Positions 16,515 through 25,338 of a stretch of DNA of 64,000 nucleotides are shown here, piece after piece; the first letter of the stretch is position 1, and the number at the start of each line of letters is the position of its first letter. Source of the stretch: Legionella taurinensis (GTDB lineage: Bacteria > Pseudomonadota > Gammaproteobacteria > Legionellales > Legionellaceae); the NCBI RefSeq assembly GCF_900452865.1, contig NZ_UGOZ01000001.1:2108001-2172000 (forward strand). Reading direction: 5' to 3'. The translations under genes were made by a program, and so were the position numbers. The notes beneath the pieces were generated by a model, which did no database searches, had not been told where the DNA came from, and saw nothing but the letters and a program-made list of their open reading frames with translations.

Positions 16515-17924
16515 ATGTTTAGACCTGTTGAATTGCAAGCGATCAGCCTCTCGTTACCTCATAAACCCTGTTTCAGCCAGTTTACCGCCCGGATTATGCC
16601 TGGCGCACGAATTGCCATCATCGGTAAAAACGGCAGCGGCAAATCCAGCCTGTTAAACCTGCTCGCGGGAGAGCGAAGCCCCGATGAAGGGGTGATAATC
16701 CATCCTCCCGGCCTTGTGATTGGCCACGTGCCGCAAATACCCCGCGGGGATCATTACGAGACGTTAAGCGGTGCTCAACGCTTCCATGCCGCCTTGAATG
16801 AGGCGTTAACACATCAGCCCTCGCTTCTGTTGCTTGATGAACCCACCAATCATCTCGATGCCGGCAATCGGCAAAGCCTGCTCAAATTCCTTGACCGATT
16901 TCCAGGCGCGGTGGTTATCGCCTCTCATGATCGGCAGTTATTGCGTCAAAGCGTCCATACGCTCTGGCATATTCAGGACAATCAACAAATTACGGTCCAT
17001 CACGGATCTTATGCCGATTATTGCCAGTCGCTGCTGCAACGCCAGCAGAAAATCAGCCAGGCGATCTCAAGCTTGTCACGGGAAAAAAAAGCACTTCACC
17101 AGCAGGTGATGAAAGAACAGGAACGGACGAAGAAAAAGCGTGTTCATGGTGAAAAAAAATACGATGGCGATAAACTGGCACTACGAAGCGCCCAGGGACG
17201 GGGGCAGCGCACGGCCAATAAAAACAGTAAACACCTCCAGAGCGAAAAACAGCAATGGTTTGAAGAAAAAGAACGATTGAGGCAACCCGAAATCATCCGC
17301 CCTCATTTTTCGCTGTCCCATAAAACGCAGGGCAATCAATTGATAGTCAACATTCAGAATGGAACAATCGGGTATGACAAACCCCTTTTACATAACATTC
17401 ATTTTTCGTTAAGTGGTCATCAGCGCCTTGCCGTGAGAGGTCCTAATGGCATCGGCAAATCGACACTGGTGAAAGCCCTGTTGTCGGACTCGGTACCGCG
17501 TCTTGGAGGACAATGGCATGTGCCGGCCAAGGAGGCGATGGGTTACCTTGATCAGCATTACAGCACGCTTAACCCCAGGCTCAGTGTGTATGAAACCATT
17601 GCATCGTTGCCGCTTCGCTGGCAGAGTCAGGCCATCCGCCGGCATTTAAACGCGTTTCTTTTTCGTAAAAACGAGGAAGTCCATGCGCCGGTAGCCACAC
17701 TCTCCGGCGGTGAAAAAGCCCGGTTGGCGCTGGCTGTCATTGCTGCCTTTCCACAGCAACTCCTGATTCTTGATGAAATCACCAATAACCTCGATTTGGA
17801 CACCCAAAAGCATGTCATTGAGGTTTTGCGCGAATTTCCCGGCGCTATGATTGTCATTTCTCATGATTCGGCTTTTCTTGAAGCCATCGGCGTTGAACGT
17901 TTTTATACTCTCGGTGTTGATTAA
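16515..17924 (+). CDS. ABC-F family ATPase (ribosome-associated, possibly antibiotic-resistance type)
   Basis: A 469-residue cytoplasmic protein with two ABC domains and no membrane part, as in the ABC-F family, whose members bind the ribosomal E site and act in translation or antibiotic protection. Domain 1: Walker A GKNGSGKS (residues 37-44), a short arm, signature reduced to LSGAQ, Walker B LLLLDEPTNHLD. The linker, about residues 175-270, is charged and helical (KKALHQQVMKEQERTKKKRV). Domain 2: Walker A GPNGIGKST near residue 310, intact signature LSGGEKAR near 395, Walker B LLILDEITNNLD with Ile in place of Pro. Length and the short first domain resemble Msr/Vga-like proteins more than EttA. 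The leader carries a palindrome, a tiny ORF and a hairpin, suggesting regulated expression. Confidence 0.88.
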   Translation: MFRPVELQAISLSLPHKPCFSQFTARIMPGARIAIIGKNGSGKSSLLNLLAGERSPDEGVIIHPPGLVIGHVPQIPRGDHYETLSGAQRFHAALNEALTHQPSLLLLDEPTNHLDAGNRQSLLKFLDRFPGAVVIASHDRQLLRQSVHTLWHIQDNQQITVHHGSYADYCQSLLQRQQKISQAISSLSREKKALHQQVMKEQERTKKKRVHGEKKYDGDKLALRSAQGRGQRTANKNSKHLQSEKQQWFEEKERLRQPEIIRPHFSLSHKTQGNQLIVNIQNGTIGYDKPLLHNIHFSLSGHQRLAVRGPNGIGKSTLVKALLSDSVPRLGGQWHVPAKEAMGYLDQHYSTLNPRLSVYETIASLPLRWQSQAIRRHLNAFLFRKNEEVHAPVATLSGGEKARLALAVIAAFPQQLLILDEITNNLDLDTQKHVIEVLREFPGAMIVISHDSAFLEAIGVERFYTLGVD

Positions 17925-18000
17925 TAAACCAAAAAAGCCAACCCTTTGTGGGAAGAGAGAAATGAAGGCAAGGATTAAAAAATTTCTCTTGCGTTCAAGA

Positions 18001-18020
18001 AGATTTTCTTATAAAAATCT
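18001..18020. repeat. A/T-rich inverted repeat upstream of the amino-acid permease
   Basis: AGATTTT-CTTATA-AAAATCT, a 7-bp stem. It may be a weak terminator for the ABC-F gene or part of the permease promoter region. Confidence 0.25.
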
Positions 18021-18051
18021 CTTTCCCGTCCTTTTTCTCCGTAAAAAAATA

Positions 18052-18079
18052 TGGACAGATTATAAAATTATTGTACAAT
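18052..18079 (+). promoter_or_regulatory. Predicted sigma-70 promoter of the permease gene
   Basis: TGGACA (18052-18057), 16-base spacer, TACAAT (18074-18079), each matching five of six consensus bases. Confidence 0.5.
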
Positions 18080-18120
18080 TCTGCCTCCCTATTAACTTTT
18101 TTTGAGAGACCAAACAGTTA

Positions 18121-19599
18121 GTGATTAATTACAACCATACCACCAGCTCGCCAATTGATGATGGCGGCTACAAGCGCGGGTTAAAAGACCGTCATGTCCA
18201 ACTGATTGCATTAGGCGGTATTATCGGATCAGGTTATTTTCTTGGTACTGGTGAAGTCATTAACCAGGTCGGCCCCGCTGTATTCATTGCTTATGTGTTA
18301 GGTGGATTAATCATTTATCTCACCATGTTGTGTATGGGTGAACTGGCCGTGGCCATTCCCATTTCCGGCTCTTTCATTAACTACACCGCTGAATTCATTT
18401 CCCCGTCCATTGCCTGCGGCGTCGGTTGGTCCTACTGGATTAGCTGGGTAGCCTACATCCCCGCCGAATGCATCGCTGGCGGCATTATCATGCAGCATTT
18501 TACCGGCATTAACGGCTATGTATGGGCAGTGTGCTTCGGCCTCCTCATCACCTACATCAATATCGCCAAAGTGGGCACCTTCGGTGAGATCGAATTCTGG
18601 CTTGCCATTATTAAAATCACGGCGTTAATGGGGTTTGTGGGATTGTCCATCCTGATTTTCTTCGGCTTTATCCATGGTCCACAACCGGCCGGGGTGATTG
18701 GCGGACGATTCATTTTTGATCAGGGCGGCATGTTTCCTAATGGCTACCTGGTCTTGCTGACGGCCATGGTGTTGCTGCTGGTTAATTACCAAGGCTCGGA
18801 AATCATCGGCCTTGCTGCGGGCGAATCCATCGACCCGGCCCGCATGATTCCGCGTGCCGTGCGCAATGTCACGTTCAGGATTTTATTCATCTACATCATT
18901 CCAGTGTTCTGCCTGGTTTTAATTTTCCCCTGGCAAAAAGCGGGCCTTGCCAATTCGGTCTTTGCGGATGCGCTGAATTTTTATGGTCTGCATTGGGCCG
19001 GCGCCGCCACCAGTTTTGTGACATTGACAGCGACCCTGTCCTGCTCCAATTCCGGCGTTTACGGAATTGTACGTTCCTTAAATGCTCTGGCACGCAATGG
19101 CATGGCCCCCCATGTCTTGAGCAAACTCAACCGCAATGCCGTTCCCCAGAATGCGGGGATTGTGACGCTGATTGCCATCTGGCTGCTGTTGGCTGCCGGT
19201 TATTTCTTCGGCCAGTCCATGCTCTACATTGCGCTGCTGCTGGTTTCCGGTTTCACCGGCGCCACCGCCTGGATTTCACTCTGCTGGGCGCAGATTAATT
19301 TTCGCAAGCGCCTGTATGCAGCTGGTTATACCACCGATGATTTGCGCTACAAAACACCCGGCTCGCCCTATACTGGCCTTGTGGCCATATTTCTGATGGT
19401 GATTTGTTTAATCCTGTTGTTATTAAACAAAGACATGTCTTATAAAATTGCCTTCGGCATGGGCCTTTTCAGCTTTATTGGTCCCATTCTGGTTTACACC
19501 TTGGGCGGTTTTCATAAAAAACGCGTCCAGGCCATGGAGCGTAACAAACACGTTCAGTTCAAAGACATCTTCCCGGATCGATTGAAAGCTTCGGATTAA
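18121..19599 (+). CDS. APC-superfamily amino-acid permease
   Basis: A 492-residue inner-membrane protein with twelve likely transmembrane segments. The signature of the amino-acid transporter (AAT) family opens the protein: GLKDRHVQLIALGGIIGSGY followed by FLGTG (residues about 20-45), where GxIGSGxF forms the unwound substrate-binding part of TM1. TM3 and TM6 segments (GWSYWISWVAYIPAECIAGG; LLVNYQGSEIIGLAAGESID) match LysP/GabP/YbaT-like carriers. The GxE[ST]xDP motif on cytoplasmic loop 6-7 (GESIDPARMIPRA) is typical. The start is GTG 18121, with GAGAG about twelve bases upstream. Substrate is unknown; gamma-aminobutyrate or basic/neutral amino acids are candidates by similarity. It ends 13 bases before a GC palindrome. 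Confidence 0.9.
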   Translation: MINYNHTTSSPIDDGGYKRGLKDRHVQLIALGGIIGSGYFLGTGEVINQVGPAVFIAYVLGGLIIYLTMLCMGELAVAIPISGSFINYTAEFISPSIACGVGWSYWISWVAYIPAECIAGGIIMQHFTGINGYVWAVCFGLLITYINIAKVGTFGEIEFWLAIIKITALMGFVGLSILIFFGFIHGPQPAGVIGGRFIFDQGGMFPNGYLVLLTAMVLLLVNYQGSEIIGLAAGESIDPARMIPRAVRNVTFRILFIYIIPVFCLVLIFPWQKAGLANSVFADALNFYGLHWAGAATSFVTLTATLSCSNSGVYGIVRSLNALARNGMAPHVLSKLNRNAVPQNAGIVTLIAIWLLLAAGYFFGQSMLYIALLLVSGFTGATAWISLCWAQINFRKRLYAAGYTTDDLRYKTPGSPYTGLVAIFLMVICLILLLLNKDMSYKIAFGMGLFSFIGPILVYTLGGFHKKRVQAMERNKHVQFKDIFPDRLKASD

Positions 19600-19612
19600 T
19601 CAATTCCTTGTC

Positions 19613-19634
19613 ATCCCCCGCGAAGGCGGGGGAT
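19613..19634. repeat. REP-like GC palindrome
   Basis: ATCCCCCGC-GAAG-GCGGGGGAT, a perfect 9-bp stem within the pattern TCATCCCCCGCGAAGG, common as a dispersed palindrome in many Gram-negative genomes. It lies between convergent genes and may terminate transcription, but has no T-run. Confidence 0.6.
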
Positions 19635-19659
19635 CCATTCCAGCGTCAGGCAAGCCCTC

Positions 19660-20259
19660 TTATTCCACCCGGTAAACCTGACCGGTTTGCAATCCCTCCA
19701 CGCTTTTACTGTAAGCCAGCGCGGCGCGGGCGGCGGTAACGGGCGCGTAGCCTCGGAAATACGACGCATAATTGTCCATGGCTTCTTCAATCACCGTCGG
19801 ACTGACAGCATTGATGCGCAGGCCGCGGGGCATTTCAATGGCTGCCGCGATGACAAAGGAATCAATTGCCCCATTAACCATGGACGCTGAAGTTCCATAA
19901 CGAATCGGATCACAGCTTAGAATTCCGCTGGTTAAAGTAAATGATCCGCCCTCATTCAAATGCTTTCGGCCTTCCAGCACCACATTGACCTGCCCCATTA
20001 ACTTGTTTTGAAGCCCAATCTGGTAGGCGGCATCATCCATGGCCATGAAGTCATCAAACTGAACCTTACCGGTTGCCAGAACCACCGCATCAATGTGTTT
20101 AATCTGCTTAAAGAGATTGGCAATCGATTGATTATCGGTAATATCAACCTGAATATCGCCGCCGCTGTAGTTGGCTTTAATCACCTCATGCCTTGTTTCA
20201 AGCGTCTGCACGATGGCCGTGCCAATGGTACCGGATGCGCCAATAATTACGATTTTCAT
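19660..20259 (-). CDS. Short-chain dehydrogenase/reductase, atypical active site
   Basis: A 199-residue single-domain Rossmann protein. Residues 1-13 (MKIVIIGASGTIG) give a GxxGxxG NAD(P) site, and VVLATG is the usual strand after the NNAG position. The segment SFTLTSGILS holds the active-site Ser position, but the classical Y-x3-K is not evident: the corresponding stretch reads RYGTSASMVNGAI. The downstream ALEMPRGL-like LRINAVSPTV motif is typical of SDRs. This fits a small SDR subgroup seen in many proteobacteria with no assigned substrate. ATG 20259 is chosen over 20265 because GGA then has a normal distance. It stands 66 bases downstream of csaA and may be its own unit. Confidence 0.85.
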   Translation of the reverse strand: MKIVIIGASGTIGTAIVQTLETRHEVIKANYSGGDIQVDITDNQSIANLFKQIKHIDAVVLATGKVQFDDFMAMDDAAYQIGLQNKLMGQVNVVLEGRKHLNEGGSFTLTSGILSCDPIRYGTSASMVNGAIDSFVIAAAIEMPRGLRINAVSPTVIEEAMDNYASYFRGYAPVTAARAALAYSKSVEGLQTGQVYRVE

Positions 20260-20325
20260 GATCATTCCCTAAGTGAAAAGACAGGCTTCCATCACATCAG
20301 ATAAGCAACAGGAGGTCAATGCCAC

Positions 20326-20661
20326 TTAATGGAGTTTTTGCCCATCGGGGACCGGTTTGTCGACCGTGGCCAGGCAAATCGCTCCTTGCTCATCCGAAAA
20401 TCCGACCAGTAAAAACTGTGAAGTAAAGCCGGCAATATTTTTTTCACCCAGGTTGACACAGCCAATGACTGTGCGGCCCATCAGAGTCTCAGGCGTGTAA
20501 TGAAACGTGACCTGTGCCGAGGTTTGCAATACCCCCAATTGCGGCCCGAAATCAACCCAGACTTTGTAGGCGGGTTTTTGGGCACGTGGAAACGGTTCCA
20601 CTTTAATGACAGTGCCAGAACGTAAATCGACTTTGGCAAATTCGTCGTAACTGATGGTCAT
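20326..20661 (-). CDS. csaA: CsaA-like tRNA-binding protein
   Basis: A 111-residue OB-fold protein of the EMAP-II/tRNA-binding family. MTISYDEFAKVDLRSGTVIK, then VEPFPRAQKPAYKVWVDFG, is the CsaA signature (VDLRVGTI, FPEARKPAYKL). The C-terminal half shows GRTVIGCVNLGEKNIAG followed by FTSQFLLVGF, matching Q-V-x-V-N-F-P-x-x-I. Known role: a homodimer that binds tRNA, proposed as a secretion-related chaperone in Bacillus. The start at 20661 lies one base after the stop of the upstream capD-like gene (TAA-C-ATG), so translation is probably coupled; a longer upstream frame merely overlaps capD. The functional link to capD is unclear. Confidence 0.92.
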   Translation of the reverse strand: MTISYDEFAKVDLRSGTVIKVEPFPRAQKPAYKVWVDFGPQLGVLQTSAQVTFHYTPETLMGRTVIGCVNLGEKNIAGFTSQFLLVGFSDEQGAICLATVDKPVPDGQKLH

Positions 20662-20662
20662 G

Positions 20663-22546
20663 TTAATTCCTGCAATCGGATTCATGGGGGGTTTCAAAGC
20701 GTGTAGTGAACTCGGGTACCAGACTTTTAAGCAACACATGCAATTCATCATGATTATGCGTCTGGCAAGCGTCATTCATCAGACGCAGAGTCTGCAGCAA
20801 TTCCCGCCAGTCAATTTTACGGAAGCGTGCCTTGAATAATTTTTCATGCTCCGTATTCGCTAATTGCTCTGATTCATGGAAAAGCTCTTCAAACAATTTT
20901 TCACCGGGTCTTAATCCGGTGTATTTAATGACAATGTCTTTACCGGGTTCTTTGCCGGCCAAACGAATCATCTGTTCTGCCAGATAACTGATTTTAATCG
21001 GCTCCCCCATATCGAGAACAAAAATCTCCCCGCCCTGACCATTCACCATGGCTTGCAAAATCAGCTGGCAGGCTTCGGGAATGGTCATAAAATAACGTTG
21101 GATGTCGGGATGGGTTACTGTCAACGGGCCGCCCGCATCCAGTTGCTTCTGAAACAAAGGAACCACGCTCCCCGCCGAACCCAACACATTGCCAAAACGA
21201 ACCGTGATAAATTGGGTTTTCACCCGTTCATTTAAATTCTGGCAATAAATTTCCGCCACCCGCTTGGTCGTACCCATCACGTTGGTGGGATTCACCGCTT
21301 TATCACTGGAAATTAATACGAATTTTTCTGCGCCTGCCTCAGCGCTCGCCAGAGCGACAACCTGGGTACCCAGAATATTATTCTGCACCGCAACCCGCAC
21401 CTGATCTTCAAGCAGGGGGACGTGTTTATAGGCCGCAGCATGAAACACCAAATCAGGTTTAAACTGATGGAAAATGGCATCGATGGCTGACGCATCGGTA
21501 ATGGACGTCAGCCGCAACAGCAGCGGCACCTCAGGAAACGCATCCCTTAATTCATAATCCGCTTTATATAAATTGAATTCAGAGTTATCGATGATTAATA
21601 ATTGCGCCGGATGATGGGCCATCACCTGACGGCATAATTCCTCGCCAATGGATCCCCCCCCGCCGGTCACAATGACTTTTTTGCCGCGAATGGCGCCGGC
21701 TATTCTATCCCATTCCAGTTGCACCTGATCGCGGCCGAGCAAATCCTCAATGCTGACCTCGCGCAAGGCTTTCACCCCAATCTGGTCATTCACCAGGGCC
21801 GAAATGCCAGGCAGGGTGCGAAAAGGCACACGGCTTCGGCTGCAATAGTCCACAATACGGCGCATTGCCGCCGAACGGGCAGAAGGAATGGCGATAAAAA
21901 GCAAATCGATCTGATGATTCACCACCAGTTGCGGCAACTCACGGACAGAACCCAAAACCCGCACACCATGGATTTCCATACCGCGTTTGCCGGGATTGTC
22001 ATCCACCAGCCCCACAGGAGAGTAGGCGTTCATTTTTTTCAAATCACGCAGCAAACCCTCCCCTGCATGACCCGCGCCGATCACCAGCACCCGTTTCGTT
22101 TCCAGTAACATGTCCTCACGCCCCTTGCGATCGCGATACATGCGCATGACCAAGCGGCCACCGCAAAGCAATGTCACCAGTCCCAGGGCATACATGGGTA
22201 AAATCGAGCGCGGCACATGCTGCAGCAGCGAGGTTAAATAAAAAACCGGGATGACCAGACCAATCGCGAGCAGCGTTGCCTTAATAATGCGAATCACATC
22301 ATTAATCGAAGTAAAACGCCAAAGCCCCCGGTAGACTTTGCAGTAGTAATAACAGCCCACCTGAATGGTCATGAGCAGTAACAGCGCGGCAACAGCGTAG
22401 ATGGAGGTCAAATGGTGAGGAAATGGCTGCAGGTTGTAGCGCAGCCAATAAGCAAAATACCAGGCAGCAGGAATAGCGGCGATATCAAACATCAGCGAAG
22501 GCAATTTTTTATATACTTTCGACAATAATCCACCAAGAATTGACAT
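20663..22546 (-). CDS. Membrane-bound nucleotide-sugar 4,6-dehydratase/epimerase (CapD/WbpM/FlaA1-like)
   Basis: About 627 residues. Four N-terminal transmembrane segments (about residues 10-130), a first Rossmann-like CoA-binding region (VLVIGAGHAGEGLLRDL, near 157), then the catalytic SDR domain beginning VIVTGGGGSIGEELCRQV near 295. VFHAAAYKHVPLLED, SSDKAVNPTNVMGTTKR and GQGGEIFVLDMGEPI are strict signatures of this family, which makes UDP-4-keto-6-deoxy sugars from UDP-GlcNAc for O-antigen, capsule or glycoprotein glycans. The active-site Tyr is replaced by Met (S-x-M-x3-K type), normal for WbpM-like enzymes. ATG 22546 is preferred over GTG 22555 because AAAGGA is better spaced. It lies downstream of the GT-C and UbiA-like genes on the same strand, in keeping with surface polysaccharide work. 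Confidence 0.93.
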   Translation of the reverse strand: MSILGGLLSKVYKKLPSLMFDIAAIPAAWYFAYWLRYNLQPFPHHLTSIYAVAALLLLMTIQVGCYYYCKVYRGLWRFTSINDVIRIIKATLLAIGLVIPVFYLTSLLQHVPRSILPMYALGLVTLLCGGRLVMRMYRDRKGREDMLLETKRVLVIGAGHAGEGLLRDLKKMNAYSPVGLVDDNPGKRGMEIHGVRVLGSVRELPQLVVNHQIDLLFIAIPSARSAAMRRIVDYCSRSRVPFRTLPGISALVNDQIGVKALREVSIEDLLGRDQVQLEWDRIAGAIRGKKVIVTGGGGSIGEELCRQVMAHHPAQLLIIDNSEFNLYKADYELRDAFPEVPLLLRLTSITDASAIDAIFHQFKPDLVFHAAAYKHVPLLEDQVRVAVQNNILGTQVVALASAEAGAEKFVLISSDKAVNPTNVMGTTKRVAEIYCQNLNERVKTQFITVRFGNVLGSAGSVVPLFQKQLDAGGPLTVTHPDIQRYFMTIPEACQLILQAMVNGQGGEIFVLDMGEPIKISYLAEQMIRLAGKEPGKDIVIKYTGLRPGEKLFEELFHESEQLANTEHEKLFKARFRKIDWRELLQTLRLMNDACQTHNHDELHVLLKSLVPEFTTRFETPHESDCRN

Positions 22547-22611
22547 GGTTGACACATCCTTTGATTTAATCCTGATTCCACAGGTGCCAGCAAAGAGAAC
22601 TTAAGGAGGTA

Positions 22612-22639
22612 ATACTAAAGTCTTTGTCTTAAAATGCAA
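22612..22639 (-). promoter_or_regulatory. Possible promoter of the capD-like gene
   Basis: Minus strand TTGCAT (complement of 22634-22639), 16 bases, TAGTAT (complement of 22612-22617). Moderate match only; read-through from the upstream glycosyltransferase gene is also possible. Confidence 0.35.
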
Positions 22640-22703
22640 TGGCGAAGAGGAAGTTTTCTTAACAAAGCCTCGTTAATCACGTAGGCAGGAATCCACTGGC
22701 TTC

Positions 22704-24245
22704 CTACCGCGGGATGAGAGAACGCGCCTCCCCGCCTGATAACTGAAAAATTTCATAGCGGTAGGACTGCTGATTAGCGACGGTGTAAAAGAGGGCTTTC
22801 AGTTGGTAATTCCTGTTCGTTGTCAACGCCTTCTGCAGGCAGTGATCGACTGGCAGGTAATGGATTGTGTTGTTTTCTCTCAGCGATGACAAAATGACCA
22901 CATCGGGTTTTAACAAGAGGATGGTTTTGCAAAACCACTGATCGCGTTCGGTTCGCGGCTGCAACGCCATGGCTTTATTGTTCAGGCAGAATGAATCAAT
23001 AAAACGCAATCGACTGCGATAAGGGATAAAGCCGCTGTCGCCTAAAACCACCCGGCTGTTTTCGGTCGTGTGCCGGGCGAGCCATGCAATGACTTTCATT
23101 CTCAGTTGCTCACCGGCAATCGGGTTTTGTGTAAAATACCGTAATTGCGGCAGGGTCATGGCAGGAATAAAAAAGAAAGCCATTAAAAACGAAGCCATCA
23201 CCATGGCCACACGAAAAACCGAAGGATCCGCCCCCAGCAAAAAACGGCTTAAAAGCGCTTTTATTCCCTGCAGGGATAAAGGCAAAAGCAGTGCGAACGC
23301 AGGTAAGAAAAGGCGAGTATCAAACGCCACGATGGAATCCGCCCTCACCAGCAACAGCATATAAACGGCACTGGGCAACAGGAAATACCATGGCAACTCT
23401 TTACCGCGCTCCCGTATGGCCGCATAGAGCGCCAGGAGCAGGAAGGGCCAGGCTAACGACAGGTATTCCCTGCAAAGAACAAACCATTCGGACGAGTGGG
23501 CTTTACAATACACCGGATTGGGAAATAACAGCCCATAATAGTGCCATCGCCAGATAAAATAAGGTGAAAAGGCCATGAGATATGTGAGGACACTGACAAT
23601 CAGGGCCATTAACGCCGAGCGCTGTCGTGTGATCACATCCCAACAGGCAAGGGAATAAAACAGGATAATCAACACTGGCGCTTCGGGACGGGTCATCGAC
23701 GCCAGGGTAAACAGCAAAGCAGCGAGCACCGCCATGGGCCATTGACCTGCCTTGCGTGGTTCAGCCGCGCACGGATACCCCATCGTCCGTAACAGGCAGT
23801 AAAGCCCCAGGGCCAGCAATGCCTGGTAAGTCGTGGTTTCCAAACCGCCCACCGACCAGATGATCTGCCCGCGATACCAGAGCAGCCAGAAGCAGGGAAT
23901 CAACGACAAGCCGCGATCAAACCAGAGTCTCGACAAACGATAAACCGCCAACAGGGTAAACAATAAACCCAATACCCCCGTGAGTTTCAACGCAAAGACC
24001 GGATCCCCTCCCCACCTCAACACGTAGGCCGCAAGGATTAGAAAACTAAAATTGGAATAGCCTTCAACCGGCGGCTCGCCGATATTCCATAGCAACTGCC
24101 CCTCCAGGGCCCAATGCCTGGCATAACGCAGAGTAATGTACATGTCATCAATGGTAAAAGGCCAGATGGCCTTTATCTGCAGGATGAACAGGTAGATAAA
24201 AACGAGCAGCAAAAAAACAAGCCACGCTGTTTTTTTAACTTTCAT
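22704..24245 (-). CDS. GT-C membrane glycosyltransferase (AftB-like)
   Basis: A 513-residue integral membrane protein with about ten to twelve hydrophobic segments. After TM1, residues 31-45 read TIDDMYITLRYARHW, followed by GEPPVEGYSNFSFL; the DD-x-Y/F-I-x-x-RYA and E-G-Y-[ST] motifs are those of GT-C enzymes that use polyprenyl-phosphate sugars, notably mycobacterial arabinofuranosyltransferase AftB and relatives. The soluble C-terminal part (about residues 390-513) is periplasmic by analogy. The start overlaps the stop of the UbiA-like gene by four bases (ATGA), strongly coupling the two. Inference: it transfers a pentose from decaprenyl-phosphate to a surface glycan, lipid or pilin. Sugar identity cannot be proven from sequence. 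Confidence 0.8.
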   Translation of the reverse strand: MKVKKTAWLVFLLLVFIYLFILQIKAIWPFTIDDMYITLRYARHWALEGQLLWNIGEPPVEGYSNFSFLILAAYVLRWGGDPVFALKLTGVLGLLFTLLAVYRLSRLWFDRGLSLIPCFWLLWYRGQIIWSVGGLETTTYQALLALGLYCLLRTMGYPCAAEPRKAGQWPMAVLAALLFTLASMTRPEAPVLIILFYSLACWDVITRQRSALMALIVSVLTYLMAFSPYFIWRWHYYGLLFPNPVYCKAHSSEWFVLCREYLSLAWPFLLLALYAAIRERGKELPWYFLLPSAVYMLLLVRADSIVAFDTRLFLPAFALLLPLSLQGIKALLSRFLLGADPSVFRVAMVMASFLMAFFFIPAMTLPQLRYFTQNPIAGEQLRMKVIAWLARHTTENSRVVLGDSGFIPYRSRLRFIDSFCLNNKAMALQPRTERDQWFCKTILLLKPDVVILSSLRENNTIHYLPVDHCLQKALTTNRNYQLKALFYTVANQQSYRYEIFQLSGGEARSLIPR

Positions 24246-25108
24246 TGATTCAACACGTCCAGCGGACTTAATGCGACTAAGGTCAGCAAGACAAAACAGA
24301 GCAGGTTAAAACGCGACAGATTGTCGCTGAAAAACAGGGACACCGGATCATCGCTGTCGCTGTCCTGCATGGTGAACCAGGCAAATCGCCACAAGCCAAT
24401 GGCAGCAAAAGGCAGGGTCAGAAGAAAATAAAACGCCTCGTCATGGACAAAAAGGGTATACAGCAAATAGGCAATAAAACAACTGATGGCCACACCGCCA
24501 ATGAGAAAATCCAATGTGCGGGTGGAGTACTTTTTAAGCACAGGGCGGGTTTCGTATTTCAAACCCAACTGTTTTTCCAAACGCCGCTTACCCAGAGCAA
24601 TCAACAGACTCACAAGGGTGGCGGTAATCGTCAGCCACCAGGAAATAGGCAGCCCAATGCCGATGGTGCCTGCCAGTACGCGCAGCATAAAACCACTGGC
24701 AATGGAGAGCACATCCAGAATTGGTATGTTTTTAAGCACATGGTTATACGCAAGATTAATCAGCAGATAAACAGCTAAAATCAGCGCCAGCGTCATGGAG
24801 ACAGACCAGGCTATCAATAGCCCAACCAGGAGCAGCATCACCAGGGTACCAAAGGCAATGTCCAAGGAAATCTCACCGCTGGCCAAAGGCCTTAAGCGCT
24901 TGTGGGGATGCAGCCTGTCCTCTTCCATGTCCTGAAAGTCATTGTAAATATACACAGCGCTGGCAATGAGGCAGAAGGACAGTGCGGCAAGAACAGCATC
25001 GACCAGGTAATCCATTGTGCCAGAATAAATAACCCCGAGGAAAACAAAAGCCGACTTGCTCCAATGGGAAAAGCGAAGCAGATAAAAAAATTGCTTGAGG
25101 GACGTCAT
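24242..25108 (-). CDS. UbiA-family decaprenyl-phosphate 5-phosphoribosyltransferase-like protein
   Basis: A 288-residue polytopic membrane enzyme. YIYNDFQDMEEDRLHPHKRL is the first Asp-rich motif (N-D-x2-D-x3-D-R-x-HPxKR), in the version found in decaprenyl-phosphoryl-ribose synthase (Rv3806c type) rather than in 4-hydroxybenzoate prenyltransferases. LDVLSIASGFMLRVLAG, PISWWL and LLIALGKRRLE follow the same family pattern. Known reaction of the family: PRPP plus decaprenyl phosphate gives 5-phosphoribosyl-decaprenyl phosphate, precursor of decaprenyl-phosphoryl-arabinose after epimerisation by DprE1/DprE2. It is encoded directly upstream of an AftB-like GT-C with a four-base overlap, supporting a shared lipid-pentose pathway. 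The epimerase genes are not in this window. Confidence 0.85.
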   Translation of the reverse strand: MTSLKQFFYLLRFSHWSKSAFVFLGVIYSGTMDYLVDAVLAALSFCLIASAVYIYNDFQDMEEDRLHPHKRLRPLASGEISLDIAFGTLVMLLLVGLLIAWSVSMTLALILAVYLLINLAYNHVLKNIPILDVLSIASGFMLRVLAGTIGIGLPISWWLTITATLVSLLIALGKRRLEKQLGLKYETRPVLKKYSTRTLDFLIGGVAISCFIAYLLYTLFVHDEAFYFLLTLPFAAIGLWRFAWFTMQDSDSDDPVSLFFSDNLSRFNLLCFVLLTLVALSPLDVLNQ

Positions 25109-25338
25109 AACTTACACCGTACACACTTGTTTTCTTCACTATATCATTTGTTTTTCAAGAGGTTAATGGCAGCGCCAGTAAAAAACACAATAAGCACAGA
25201 ATGGATAAGAATAAATCAACAATAAACCCATTCCTGCAACACTCTAGTAAAAATTAATCAATTAACATTGCATTTAACCACTGATTTCGTAATATAAAAT
25301 GTTAGGAGATAAAATTAACAAGGATATGAGGTGGCAAA

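Noticed and set aside
17851-18105. 84-residue ORF between the ABC-F and permease genes
   Set aside because: It overlaps the ABC-F 3' end, is low in complexity and covers the permease promoter region.
25262-25300. PmrA-like box upstream of the 25339 gene
   Set aside because: TTAAC repeats are present, but their spacing and their distance to the -10 do not match the 11-bp/27-bp geometry of the three better sites.
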